A stretch of DNA of 64,000 nucleotides from Pterobdella sp. o SKG-2022 (GCA_964035795.1 OZ038321.1:23187850-23251849), one strand, 5' to 3'; shown: positions 12,143-24,000, counted from the stretch's first letter. Program-made: numbers and translations. The notes: generated from the sequence alone by a model not told the origin.

Positions 12143-14717
12143 ATGAAATTAAAATTCTGGGAGAAAGAATCGAAAAAAAGTTCTTATAGTTTACCGCAGT
12201 TAGACCTCATCGAAAGCATTGAAGAGAGCAGGAAGGAAGTGAAAAAGATGTACAAGGAAGCAATCCAGTTAGACAAAGAACCGGATACAGATCATCTTAT
12301 CAGCTATAACGTAACTATCAGAGAATTGTCTAAAAAAAACCTTCTCATAAAACAAGGATGGATCCTTAGATTTAGTTAATATGTTTTTCTTTTATAACTT
12401 TTTTTAACTCAATAAGGTTAGAATTACGGCAATTTTGTTCCTATTCAAGAATTAAATATATGCTTTAAGCAAAAAATTATGAGTTTTATACATTATTCAC
12501 ATTGACAAACCTTATAAAGCGTCCCAAAAAAACAACAATTCCATCTGTCATGACGTTGATGGTCACACACCATGTTACGTTGTTCCATGTATTAGGCTCG
12601 TAATTATCAGCTTATAAGAATATATGGTGTATAAAACAATATTTTGTAAAAAATTTATTTAAAATGTTTGCGTCTATTTGCACTTTATTATCAAATTTCA
12701 TCAAAAAGCTTTCTGCATTAATACCATTGTGTTTAACCTACTCATATTGTACGTACTCTAACACTAATCACCTCCTCCAGATCGCTTCTTCCCCATGCAG
12801 TACTGGAGCAAGTCTTGGTGTGTCTTGAGTCAAGCATCTGCCGATATTTCTTTCTACAAAAATCCCTTCAAGCAGAAAAGTGGCAAGTCGTACAGGTTGC
12901 TTGGCAGAGTGGCCGTTAAACATGGAATATCAGTTGAGAATTACTCTCCATTTTTTCACTTTTCGTTTGTGTTTTTCATTTTTTATATCGTAGGCTTGAG
13001 GTAGGTCTCGAAGATGCCTATGGCAGAGTGAAATGGAGAAAGAGTGTTAGGTCATGGAAAGAAGTCAGTGACCCCTTGGAAAAGGGAAAAATGCTGACTG
13101 TAATAAAATGATGATGATGATGATGATTATATATTTTCGAAACTATAGTTTTTTTTTTTATTAAAAATTTAGAATTATGACAAATATTTATTAGTATAGC
13201 GCCAAGTATAAAGCGCAGACTCATTCAATTTAGTGCAATAACTCCATAAACGTGCACTTCAACAAAAACATTGAACGGATTGAAGGACTCCTTCATGAGA
13301 CTGCCTCCGTGGATGACAAAAAAGTCGATTTTGACCATCTATGTCAGATTCAGGTCCATCTCTATCGGATTCGACGATGAGACCGAATGCCTGTTAGATT
13401 TTTACAAAACTATTAAAAATAATTAAATTAATTTTTTTTCACGCTTTTAATTTTTGTTGTTGAATCGTATGATGCGCAACAGGGAGTGGAAGGACACGAT
13501 TGAGCTTATGCTTGAGTGCATCAGTAAGGCGAACAGAGGTCGCAGGACAGCCCTTGTTATCGACGATGATTTCAACTTTTTGGAAGCATACCACACTATT
13601 AAGGAGATGGGTGAGTTATGTTGTTTTTTATACAACAATATATGTTTGTAGCATAATGAATGAAATTTAATTTTTATGATTATTTTTTTGCATCTTTGAA
13701 GGCACTTTGTCACGAACTGTTTAACGAAAACAGTTTTTAAATATAAAAAATATAAAATTTAGATAAGAAGTTTGGAAAAACCTGTAGACTATTTGAATGA
13801 ATTAACAGAAGGAGAATGCAGATTTAGTATTAAAGTGAGGAGTAGAAATAATATAGAGTTTAGATCAAGATCGTAGGCGTAGCTTTCAAAGAATTGGATT
13901 GATAGGAAAAGTTAGTAGAAAAAATTTTGAAGATTAGAGAGCAAATATTTCAAAAACTCGCTAATGAAAAAAAAAATATATGTAGAATGTGAAAGTATTT
14001 AGGCGAATGAAAACCCGAGTGAGTTGCAGAATTAAAAAAGTTTTCAATTTAAGATAAATATAATGAAAAAACTAAAGTAACCAAGACTTCAAAAAAAGGA
14101 ATACAAACAAGAACACTGAGAGATGCATCATCGAAAAAATGCGAGTTTAGTCTGAAAAAAGTAGGAACTGTCAGCAGAGTTTGAAGTTTAGGAAGAGAGA
14201 AGTGGAGAAAAAAAGCAAAATTGTGAATATTGAGAAAAAAACAATGATGTCAAAAAAGAATGTAATGTAACTGACAAAAAAAGAAATAAAAAATGAAGTT
14301 GAAATTATCGAAATTGAGTCTAGTCTGAGAGGAATATGTAGTTGAGAAAATGGGCTAAACGTAGAATAGAGAGAAAAAGAAGAAAGGCTTAAAAAATAGA
14401 TAAAAATACCATTAGTATGAAACTGATTTTGAAAAAAGAGGCAATTAAACCAAGTAAAATATAACAAAAAAAAGACCGAGAACAATAACAGTGTCAGATT
14501 TTTTTCTTCAAAATTTTCGTTAATAAAAAGATAAAAAAAGAATTGTTTTTATTTTTTTTTTGAAGTATTGATTTTTCAATTTAAATGAATTTTTTTCCCC
14601 AATAAAGGCGCTTTTGAAGACCTTGATCAAGATTGCACCAAATTAGATACTTTCTGTCCCCAATGTTTCAAGGAAATGCCAAATTATGAAAATATAATAA
14701 GACGCTTTTTCGTATAA
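12143..14717 (+). CDS. PH-domain protein A, unassigned family
   Basis: Small protein of about 242 residues. Exons 12143-12374, 12781-12932, 13286-13392, 13483-13610, 14608-14717; phases join. Residues 1-70 are a charged, probably helical leader (ESIEESRKEVKKMYKEAIQL). Residues about 71-175 look like a pleckstrin-homology domain: KQGWILRF, then YWSKSWCVLS, ISFYKNP, a MRLPPW motif, strand ILTIYVRF, and a final helix ETECLEWKDTIELML with the invariant PH tryptophan. The tail of about 60 residues has Cys pairs (DQDC, CPQCF) and matches nothing I know. Exon 3 has a weak acceptor (GAAG without a pyrimidine tract) and was chosen because it restores the PH strands and frame. The PH domain implies lipid or protein binding at membranes. 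It is paralogous to the minus-strand gene at 20432-23020. The family is unidentified; the PH half loosely recalls Dok/IRS-type PH domains, but no PTB domain is visible. Confidence 0.75.
12995..13128 (+). repeat. 3' remnant of a LINE-like element with (ATG)n tail
   Basis: Lies in PH gene A intron 2. One frame reads EDAYGRVKWRKSVRSWKEV then SDPLEKGKMLTVIK and stop, followed directly by a TGATGATGATG run. A second piece at 47979-48035 carries the same ending (GTGACCCC, GGAAA(G)ATGCTGACT). The shape (protein tail, stop, short simple-repeat tail) is that of a non-LTR element 3' end. Confidence 0.55.
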
Positions 14718-14792
14718 AAATTTACATAATAATGCCTATTTTAGGACAATAAAAATCGAACTCTCACTTTAAGCAACTAACTAAAATATATT
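14718..14792 (+). promoter_or_regulatory. 75 bp spacer between PH gene A and PP5
   Basis: Only 75 bp separate the stop of gene A from the start codon of PP5 on the same strand. It contains an AATAAA poly(A) signal at 14749-14754 and, just before it, an acceptor-like CCTATTTTAG ending at 14744. There is little room for an independent promoter. Confidence 0.5.
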
Positions 14793-17700
14793 ATGGCGGA
14801 CGTAGTAGGTTTAAACGGTATTTCTGACCTAAATGTATCAGGAGATACTAATTTTGGAGGTTTGACACTCGATGATATATCAGAGGAAAACAAGGCAAAA
14901 GCAAATATTGCAAAAGAAAAAGCAAACGAGCATTTCAAAAGTAAAAACTATATTATCGACCTATTCATGCGATTATAAAAATATGATTATATTTTTAAAT
15001 TCCCTTCATCAATACGTTTAAATTTACAAGAACAAGAATTTGAAAAATCCATTGCTTTATACACTGAAGCTATTGAGTTAAATCCGCTCGTTTCTCAATA
15101 TTACGGAAATAGGAGTTTTGCTTATATCAAAACTGAATGTTATGGATATGCCTTATCTGACGCCAATCAAGCAATTAAGTTGGATTCTAAGTATGTTAAA
15201 GTAAGTAGGGGTGGAAATATACCAAGATACCATGGCTAACGTTGAATAACATGATAAAGTGAATTTTTTTCAAGCTCGAAATTACTTTTTTTGTTATACA
15301 GGCATATTATAGACGTGCCACAGCAAACATGGCTCTTGGCAAGTTCAAACTGGCCTCTAAAGATTTTGAGTCAGTCACAAAGACACACCCAAATGACAAA
15401 GATGCAAAAATGAAATACATAGAATGCAACAAGATAGCAACCAGACTGGCTTTTGAGAAGGCTATTTCTGTGGAAGAAAAAAAGAAATCGGTGATAAATC
15501 AGATAAACCTAGAGGCCATGGGTGAGTGGTTGTGAAGTGGCTTAACCTACAGTTAAGTTAAGTTCAAATTCTTCCCATTGCATCATAAGCTACAGTCGAA
15601 TCTATCAAATGATATAACTTCTTTGTACAAATAACTAAGTTTTAAATAACTTCATAAAATAATCATGATAACTTGATAAAAACAATTTTTTTAAACCAAT
15701 GATTAATTTGACAGCTGTGGAGGCAGAGTATGATGGGCCTCGTTTGGATGGTGAAACCAATGTATCTCTATCATTTGCACACCAACTCATTGAAACATAC
15801 AAAAAACAACAAAAACTCCACCGAAGATATGCCTATAAAGTTAATTATGTTCACTCATCTTTTTGTATGCATCTGCAGATGAGGGTTTGAGAATAATTAT
15901 TTACTTTCTGTATAGTTTAATGGTAGAAATTAGAATTGTAATTAAACTATTTGATTCATTTTTGCATTGGCACCGAGAAAATATGAAAATTAATAAGATA
16001 AACAATGATGATGATGAGAATCTTATGTATTTAAATCTGACTTTCCATATTTTTGTTCAATAGATCTTATTGGATGCAAGGGAATATTTCTCCAAGCAGC
16101 CTTCTCTAGTGGATATCAGTATTGAAAAAGTAAGATGAGTCATCAATAGATAGATATATCAATCGACAGCTAGATAGATAAATAAATAAATTGATGAAAA
16201 ATATATATAGTATGCATAATATTGCAGCTATTTAATCACAAAATCTGAAAAAAATTTCTACATAACCCAACACAACTGAAAACCGCAGGACAAAAAGTTC
16301 ACAGTGTGTGGTGACATTCATGGTGGGTGGTTGTGTTCATATTTATTGAAGAAATTAAGCTTTTTTTGTACCTTAGCACTAAATCAACTTCATTTGAAAT
16401 TAACAGTGAATTAATGTTGTTAAAATTTAACATTAAACTAACACAGTCAGTTGCTATCTTCAAGTATATATTAATAAAAATTATTATTTTTTATTATTAT
16501 TCTCATTATTATCATTTTTTTTTTAAATTGTTATTCTTATTAAGTCTTAAGTTATAAAACTAGACACAACACACTACAGGTCAGTTTTACGACCTGTTGA
16601 ACATCTTTGAACTCAATGGCTTCCCATCTGAAGATAACCCATATGTGAGTGCATTCACAATTCATTACTCAGCCTCATTTCGAAGTTCAACGTTAAATTA
16701 ATTTAATTAAGTTAGTCAGTCAGTTGCTTCTCATCTCTGTAACCTTAGATATATAGTTTCCATGTTTTTAAAGCAGGTTTTATCTCCAATATACTCAGTG
16801 TGCCCAGGTTTACACCATCTGCATTATGAACATACCCATCAATAATGATAATGATGATGATATTAATGATATTATCCATTAATACTGATAATAATAATGA
16901 TGACCAGTTGTTCAATGGTGACTTTGTGGACAGGGGCTCCTTCTCTGTGGAGTGCATCTTCACACTACTCACTCTTAAACTCCTCTTTCCCAACCATTTC
17001 TACATGTCTCGAGGTGCTTTCTGCTCTGTCTTTCTATGTGCTTCATTGTAGTTGTTGTTGGTGTTGTTGTTAGTTTGTTGTTATTATGCTTTCATTTTTA
17101 GTTTATTAATGTTTTTATACTAGTTCATTATTTGAAAAAATTATGAAATTGAAGTTATTAAAAAAAACATGTGTTAATTATAGCACCAATAACACCCATG
17201 TTACAACTCCATGGCAGGCAACCACGAGAGTGAGACCATGAACCAGATGTATGGTTTTGAGGGTGAAGTGAAGTCCAAGTGAGATATTCATAATACTAAT
17301 AGTAAATATAATTAATTATAAAAATAAATAAATATAATTATTAATTATTATTAATATTTAATAAATATAATCTATAAATTAATAAAATATTAAATGTCGT
17401 ATTTATAACAAAATAATTAAATCAATAGCATGATGAAAGTTCATCCCGATAGTTTTAAGGAGTAGGAATATTATCATATAATATCAATAATCATCATAAA
17501 ACAAAACAATAATAGCAATGATGATGGAAACAACAATAATGAATCAATAATAAAAATAATAACACGCCTAGATACTCGGGCATGATGGTCAAGCTGTTCA
17601 CTGAGGTCTACAACCTTTTGCCTTTGTGCCACCTTATCTCCAACAAAATCCTTGTTTGTCTTTTTTGTTGTTATGGTTGTTTTATTTGCATTATTGATTT

Positions 17701-17967
17701 TTCGATACTGTCATGAGCGTTATTAGAATCATAATATATTTTTTAAAAATATCTTTTATTTTATTGTTTTTTTTCAAAAAAACATCAAAATATCCAATAA
17801 CAAAACACACGCATTATCCATTAGAAAAATCAAAACATACATATCTTATCAACCCATTCACAACGCCCCAGGTTATGCATGGAGGACTGTTCTCGCAAGA
17901 TGACGTCACACTGGCTGACATTAGAAAAATCGAGAGGGATAGACAACCTCCTGATAGTGGTGTGTGT

Positions 17968-18010
<43 letters not shown>

Positions 18011-19153
18011 GCATAAAATTATATGAAATTGAGCATTATATTGAACCTCAAACACACAAAACCACCTAGTTATAAAACCACACTATCACATCAACCCACA
18101 CCACACCAGGCTTAATGTGTGAGCTACTATGGTCAGATCCACAACCCCAGAATGGCAGATCACCCAGCAAAAGAGGTGTGTTGAGGGTGATTGTGTTGTA
18201 GTGTTGTGATGGTGTGATGCTGACTTATAGGTTGTTATAATAATGATGTTGGAAATGTTTTAGTCTTTTTATCTTGGGATTTTTAATAAATTCGCCCACA
18301 TACACAAACACGCACAGGGGTAGGCACACAGTTTGGACCTGACATCACAAAAGCCTTCCTTGAGAAGAACTCTCTCGACTACATCATCAGGAGCCATGAG
18401 GTAACAGCCTGCTCTTGATGTTATTCTTGTTATTATTATTTTATTATTATTAATATTAGTTTTGATATTTATTATTTTTATTCTCATCGTTTTTATTATT
18501 GTTATTATGCAGGTGAAGCAAGAGGGATATGAGATGGCCCATGATGGAAAATGCATCACTGTCTTCTCTGCACCCAATTACTGGTCTCTTAATAATAATA
18601 AAAATATCAATAATTTTACCGCTGGCCCGATTAGCTCAACTGGTAAAGCGTTAGACTAATTATCTAAAAGTACCGGACTCGATCCCGTGTGGGCCCATAA
18701 TTAGCACCTGTTCCATAGTGTGTTTTCGCTACTTAAATTTTTAGCCAGAATACTGAATTCTAAGGAAAAGCTCTATATAAATACCAATTTAAATTTAATT
18801 TTGCTAATTTTGGTCGTTCATATTAATGTTGAAGATATATTCAAATGTCTATGATACACACAGTGATACGATGGGTAACAAGGGAGCCTTCTTAGTTCTG
18901 AAGGGAGAGGACCTTACTCCTAAAATAACCTCCTACTCTGCCATGGTATGGTGGGGTGGAAAAGTTATGGGTTGGGGCGAAGTTAGGCGAATGTGTGGGG
19001 ATGGGAGAAATTACAAGTGTTTCCAAATCATTTATATATATAAATTTTATATAATAATTTAATAAATAAATAAAAATAAAAAACCACCCACAGCCTCACC
19101 CTGATGTAAAACCAATGGCATATGCAAACTCGCTACTGTCACTACTTTCTTGA
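14793..19153 (+). CDS. PPP5C: Serine/threonine-protein phosphatase 5 (PP5)
   Basis: TPR-containing PPP-family phosphatase that binds Hsp90. Sixteen exons: 14793-14940, 15031-15200, 15302-15521, 15715-15839, 16064-16129, 16289-16322, 16580-16644, 16908-17013, 17218-17278, 17572-17653, 17872-17959, 18110-18175, 18318-18400, 18513-18583, 18864-18945, 19094-19153; 508 residues (human 499). TPR repeats occupy about residues 35-140 ([40 protein letters not shown]). Catalytic metal motifs are complete: GDIHG (251-255), GDFVDRG (280-286), GNHE (312-315), later HGGLFS and [15 protein letters not shown]. The C-terminal helix [14 protein letters not shown] matches the autoinhibitory PP5 end. The PP5 identity is secure because TPR and PPP domains co-occur only there. 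The last intron but one contains a SINE; the donor of exon 11 sits against a GT repeat. Confidence 0.97.
17960..18007 (+). repeat. (GT)n microsatellite starting at a splice donor
   Basis: GT array with one A interruption near 17972. Its first GT is the donor of PP5 exon 11 (AGTG|GTGTGT). Every following GT dinucleotide is a potential slipped donor. Confidence 0.97.
18624..18800 (+). mobile_element. tRNA-derived SINE, tail type A
   Basis: In PP5 intron 14. The head is tRNA-like: GGCCCGA, A-box-like TAGCTCAACTGG, anticodon arm TTAGA-CTAATTA-TCTAA (anticodon AAT), B-box-like GGACTCGATCC, then GGGCCC. The tail (TTAGCACCTGTTCC, GTGTGTTTTCGCTAC, AAGGAAAAG, ATAAATACC) recurs at 29874-30050, so this is an interspersed element and not a tRNA gene. 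Confidence 0.85.
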
Positions 19154-19777
19154 TAAGCGTCACAAGTGTGGGTCACATTGCTATCTTGGGTCGTATGTGT
19201 GTGGTGAGGTGTGTGATGCTGTGTGATTGTTATTTCTACCGTTTGTAATGGTGTGCTTGCTGTTATATTAGGATGTTTTTGAGTTTTTCGATGATGTTGA
19301 TTATTTTATCAGGTCGTTTTACCGTGTATAATGGTGCGAATTATTGGGGGTTTTAAAGTCAATGATGGTGTGGTTTTTTTCATAGGGTTTTCACAGTGTT
19401 TTAGAAATGCGTTTATCATTATGCACCCTCTGTATTTCAACAACTCTGTATCAATATTATCTAAGCAATTTATTGGGTTTTTGTTATCGAGTGATGCATA
19501 CAACTTGATTCCTATCAGTTTCTATGTTATTCTACATTGTTTTGATTGTTGTTATTATTATGTTATGAGTAAATGATAATGAGAATAATAATACTACTAC
19601 TAATAGTAATAATAATAGTTAGTATCAGTAGAATAATAAACATAATGAAATAGTAATGATGATGATGATTAGGATAAAAGTAATGATGATGATGATGATG
19701 ATAAGGATAATAATAATGAAGATATTTTGTGAAAATTTTTTCTCAAATTGCTTGATAGTTCTAAAAATATTCATCAA

Positions 19778-19833
<56 letters not shown>

Positions 19834-20431
19834 ATTTAATTATTTATTTTAAAATATTCCTATAATTATTATTTTTAAACTATATAATTTATATTTTTCA
19901 TTGTTTTTTGGCTCAAAGTGTATTTGATTAACGTTTGCCATTCATATCGATTATCTTTGGGTAATGAACTAAAGTACAAGCATCAAATGTATTAATAGCT
20001 TAGTATCTTTGCAAGACCACTTATTCTTTTATTAAATAAATTTAAAAACTGCACTGAACTTTTTCAAAATCTGTACGGAACTTGATAAGAATAGCTCGCA
20101 TTTTCGAATGTTTGATCGAATTGATCTTGGTACAGTTTATAATGAATTTCAGTATTTTTTAGTATATTAGTGTTTTTTTTCGTTATTGTTAGGAAAAGGT
20201 TCATTTATTTTGTGCCCAATCTCATGACGATTTCAATATTACTATCGATTAGTTTTATAAAATGCATCATTTTTCACATTTTGACTTGAGTCATATAAAT
20301 TAATGAAATAAATGGCTAGATTTATTTATCTTCTAAAATGTCTTGAAATAAGCAAAGATAATAAGGTCGAGAAATAAAAGTAGTTTCCTTGTGGATTTTC
20401 AAGAAGCAATGTTGCATAGTTTTTAAACACT
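19154..20431. other. Intergenic spacer between PP5 and PH gene B
   Basis: Convergent 3' ends. Holds (ATG)/(ATA) runs around 19656-19720 and a TA microsatellite at 19780-19830. No coding exon or recognisable element otherwise. Confidence 0.7.
19780..19830. repeat. (TA)n microsatellite
   Basis: About 25 uninterrupted TA units in the PP5 to PH gene B spacer. Confidence 0.98.
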
Positions 20432-23020
20432 TCAAATGGGTTTCACGTCATCATCGTCTCTCACCACCTTCCTCTCAATCACTGCAAAACTCTTTCTATC
20501 TGCCAAGCTCTTCACAAACTTTTTGGCATCTTTCCTTATTTCCTCTTCCTCCGCAGGCTCTTTAACGATGTTTGTCTTGGCGGATGAGGCTTTGCCGGAC
20601 CCTGTTGTAGCCTGCGGTGCTAGCGTTATCGCACGTTTTGACCTGCAAGGAATTGTTTCTTTGACTTTTTTCTGTGACTTGATGTCTTTGGTGGTCAGTT
20701 TAAGGAGCTTTAACATTACTTCTAGAGCGTCGTCTGTCAGAACTTTCTTCGAAGATGAAACCGATTCTGCATGAAATTTTAAACTAAGGCTTATAAATCA
20801 TGACAAGGTTTCACTTATCAAATATTTTGGCTAATTTTTCTTGAACAAACGTGTGTTCAAACTTCCAAACACATTCAACTAATTGAAAACGTAGACATAC
20901 GGTCACTGGGTTCTTGTTGTACAGGCGTCTGATTGGCTTGAAACATGGGATTGTTGAGGGGGTTCATGAAGGGCATGTTCATGCCTGCAAACATCATGGG
21001 GTTGAAAAAGGGGTTCATGTAGAGGTCAACCATCGGATTCATCATCGGGTTCACCAGCACTTGTTGTGTTAAATGTGAGTATATGTAACAAGTTAATTTG
21101 GTGATGTTTTGATGGAAACTCTTGAAAAATATAGGCAGTTTATTTATTACTATTTGTTAATGTATTGTTTTTCACATGGATTAAAAACGCTTTGTTTAAA
21201 CAAATAGTTTTTACATACGACATGGACTATAAATTGTATCGTGCTTCAAAGCAAAAGCTTTTATACCAAATGATATAAAATAAACTATAAAGAGAGAAAT
21301 CGTGAAAAAAAGTACCATTGTTGAATTTTATGTCATCTTCATCTTCTTGACAAACTGTGTCTGAATAGGGATTATGTTACCCATGAAGCTGAGCATCTTT
21401 CTGAATACTAAATAACATTAAATAAAAATATATAAAATAAAGATAAAAACAATAAATATAAATAATTAAAATATTTGCATGATATAACTAAAAGCAGTGT
21501 CACCACACAATACCGATAAATTGGAAACTACTGTTATAACATAATAAAATGAATAACTACTATATAACATAATAGAATAAAAAACAACTATATAACACCA
21601 CAAAACAAAAAACCACATAAAACAATAAACCACACAAAAAACAGATCCACCCACACTTATCCTCCTCTTGATCATCATCAAAATCCATTCCCAGCTGTTC
21701 TGCATGATGTTTGAAAATGTTGTTCACGCCAAATTGTCTGTCTTGACCATAGTTCTTCAGTTGCATTATAGGGTTTTCTATCCCTCTTCGTAGTTTGTAA
21801 TCCAGTATTTTTGCTGTTATTTTTTCTCTGTGTGGAAAGAATTCTGGTCTGAATGTGTCTAGGATTTCCTTCCAAGATCTTGGTGGGTAGTTATTGAAGT
21901 ATTTCTTATTATGAAAATATATTAAAAGAATTATATTAAATATAAATGTTTGATTCTTTAGTTTTTACACAATACTCATTTATTTATGAATAGCTTAATA
22001 TAAATTAAATATCTATATTCTTCACTCATTATTTAAAAACTTCATATATATTAGGTATATATCATTGAAAAAAGAAATATTTTATAATATCATTCAACAC
22101 TGAAGCATGTAGCAACAATAATCTTCCACAAACTCTGCCTCAGATCTGTGGTTGCAACATAAAATAAGTCTCTTCTTGCCTGAGTTGACGTACAAGAGGT
22201 TTTCTTTCTTCAGCCAGGGGGGCATGCGGATGTTGCCGAGCTGCGGCAGAATTATGTTGATTTATTGCCGCAGATTTGCGTTGAATTTATATTGAAATTA
22301 TTATACGAGTTGAGTATTTTACAAAATGGTGTTGAGTACATTTACAACAGATTCAATTTTAGTAAAAACCATGGTTTTGAAATATTGATTATTTCTATTA
22401 AACTTCACCCTACACAAACAAACGCACCCTATCTCCCAACCATACGATATGGTTGCCTGAAAGAAGAACTTCACCTCTGCGTTTGAGGCGCTGAGGAGAC
22501 TTGTAATAAGATAGAGAACATGTCACCTGGTTCAACACGAACCAGTAGTTGTTCCACCACGATAAGGCTAAGATCTTCCCTGGAGTAAGTTGTTTCAGTG
22601 TTAAGTTAATATTATAGCAATAGTGGTAGAAGTAGTCTTAGTAGTAATATTCAAATCATTTAGTGCGCCTGAGAAAGATCTTCAGAAACTCAATTAGTCA
22701 GATGTCAAGCGTGTGTTTTATGTGATAGTCTCTCTGTGAACTTAGTATACATCAATAACTTACAAGTTCATGAATATAATTAAAGATTTTTAATTTACTG
22801 GGTCATACTCAATAAAAAATTAAGAAATATGTATTTATGGATATTAAAACATGAAAAAATTGGAAAATTTTCAGCTGATGAATGATTGAAAGTTTATAAT
22901 GTGCGTAATTTTTTTTGAGGTAATTCAGTTTACCCCAGTTAACCTTTACGTCATATAAACTGTCCTTACTATAAAAAAAAACTCACTGTATTTATGCATC
23001 CATCCGACCTTAATCAACAT
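20432..23020 (-). CDS. PH-domain protein B, unassigned family
   Basis: About 355 residues. Minus-strand exons: 23020-22987, 22579-22446, 22240-22130, 21904-21655, 21360-21316, 21059-20901, 20766-20432; phases join. The PH domain begins at the N-terminus: KVGWMHKY, SWWNNYWFVLNQ, LSYYKSP, RRGEVLL, then IRMPPWLKK, strand ENLLYVNSGKKRLILCC, and SWKEILDTF as the closing helix. The middle is lysine-rich (REKITAKILDYKLRRGIENP), followed by an acidic DDDQEED patch. Residues about 194-235 form a Met/Asn/Pro/Phe-rich tract (NPMMNPM, MNPFFNPMMF, MNMPFMNPLNNPM). The C-terminus is basic with an acidic cluster (EPAEEEEIRKD). The first two introns sit at the same place and phase as in PH gene A, so the two are paralogues. 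The donor of exon 3 (GTGGAA) and that of exon 4 (GTGGGT) are the less certain boundaries. Function unknown; PH suggests membrane or adaptor role. Confidence 0.75.
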
Positions 23021-23301
23021 TTTGGGCTAGAAACCCGGTGAAACTTATCAAAGCATAAAAGGGAGGCTATGATTTGGTGTTGAAAATCAAGAATTAGAAT
23101 TGATTTAGTTTTTGTTTATGTACTTTAAGTTTTATATTTTGTTTATGTGAATGTTTACTTGACGTTAGTTAAGTTTTATTTAAAAGGTTTAACATTATTT
23201 TTTGTTCGTATCAGTTCTTGATAAAGTGAATTTGATATAAAAAAGTTTTATCTTACTAAAATTTGAAATAAGTGTTTTATAGTTAAAATATAATAAATAT
23301 T

Positions 23302-24000
23302 GGCCCTCATGGCTCATTGGTAGAGCGTTTGATTAATTATCTAAAATTACTCTAAACCAATTCACGCGCAAGTCACAACTTCATTAAATTCCTTCAAGCC
23401 CTGCGGCGATGGGAACGTGGCGTAGTGACAGGCATGGATAGGCTGGAAGTCATAGTCACAATCCTACACGTTGGCGGCTTAGGCCATATCGTCGTCCTCT
23501 ATCGACAGAAGTGGCGATGGGTTTCGGCAGCCACCTGAGCGACAGAGCAGCCCTTTCTAGGACAGCACTGCTCCCCCCATAGTCTGAGAAAGAGACTAGA
23601 AAAGGTGTCCCAAACATTGCCTGCTTCACCCTATCCTGGCCAGCTAGCCGTGGCTGGCGGGATTTCAACAAAAGCGGTAAGAAACATTTAAGAACAACAA
23701 GGGTGATTCCACTCACCTTAGGCGCATGGAACGTGCGCACCATGATAGATCGTGCTAGAACCGAAAAACCTGAAATGAGGTCTGCACTGATTGCAAGAGA
23801 GTTGGCAAGGTACAGGGTACAAATCGCCGCTTTTAGTGAGACACGGCTTGCAGATGAAGGTCAATTGTCAGAAGTACACGCTGGCTACATCTAAAATTAC
23901 CGGGTTCCATCTCATGTGAGCCAACATTAAGTACACAAGGAGTAGCGCCCTGTGAAACATCTATTGAGCTAACGAAACCCCAATATGGGGTGACTAAAAA
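23302..24000 (+). mobile_element. tRNA-derived SINE (tail type B) interrupted by an insertion
   Basis: The left part (23302-23350) is a tRNA-like head up to the anticodon arm. The right part (23889-24000) resumes with CTAAAATTACCGGGTTCC, closes the head with GTGAGCC, and carries tail B (AGTAGCGCCCTGTGAA, TTGAGCTAACG, CCCCAATATGGGG). Removing 23351-23900 restores a continuous head matching the SINE at 45744. Confidence 0.85.
23351..23888 (+). mobile_element. LINE 5'-end fragment inserted in a SINE
   Basis: 538 bp, much richer in G+C than its surroundings, flanked by the 12 bp direct repeat ATCTAAAATTAC (23339-23350 and 23889-23900). The 3' part (about 23712-23888) reads LTLGAWNVRTMIDRARTEK, then MRSALIARELARYRVQIAAF and SETRLADEGQLSEVHAGY: the start of the apurinic endonuclease domain of a non-LTR retrotransposon. 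The 5' part would be its 5' UTR. The element stops inside the endonuclease, with no reverse transcriptase and no A tail. Confidence 0.85.

Noticed and set aside
14171..14485. 104-codon minus-strand hydrophobic frame
   Set aside because: Lies opposite the purine-rich intron of PH gene A; the hydrophobic appearance comes from pyrimidine-rich codons.
23456..23743. 95-codon minus-strand frame in the SINE/LINE insert
   Set aside because: It is opposite the LINE 5' region and overlaps the recognisable plus-strand endonuclease frame; a shadow.
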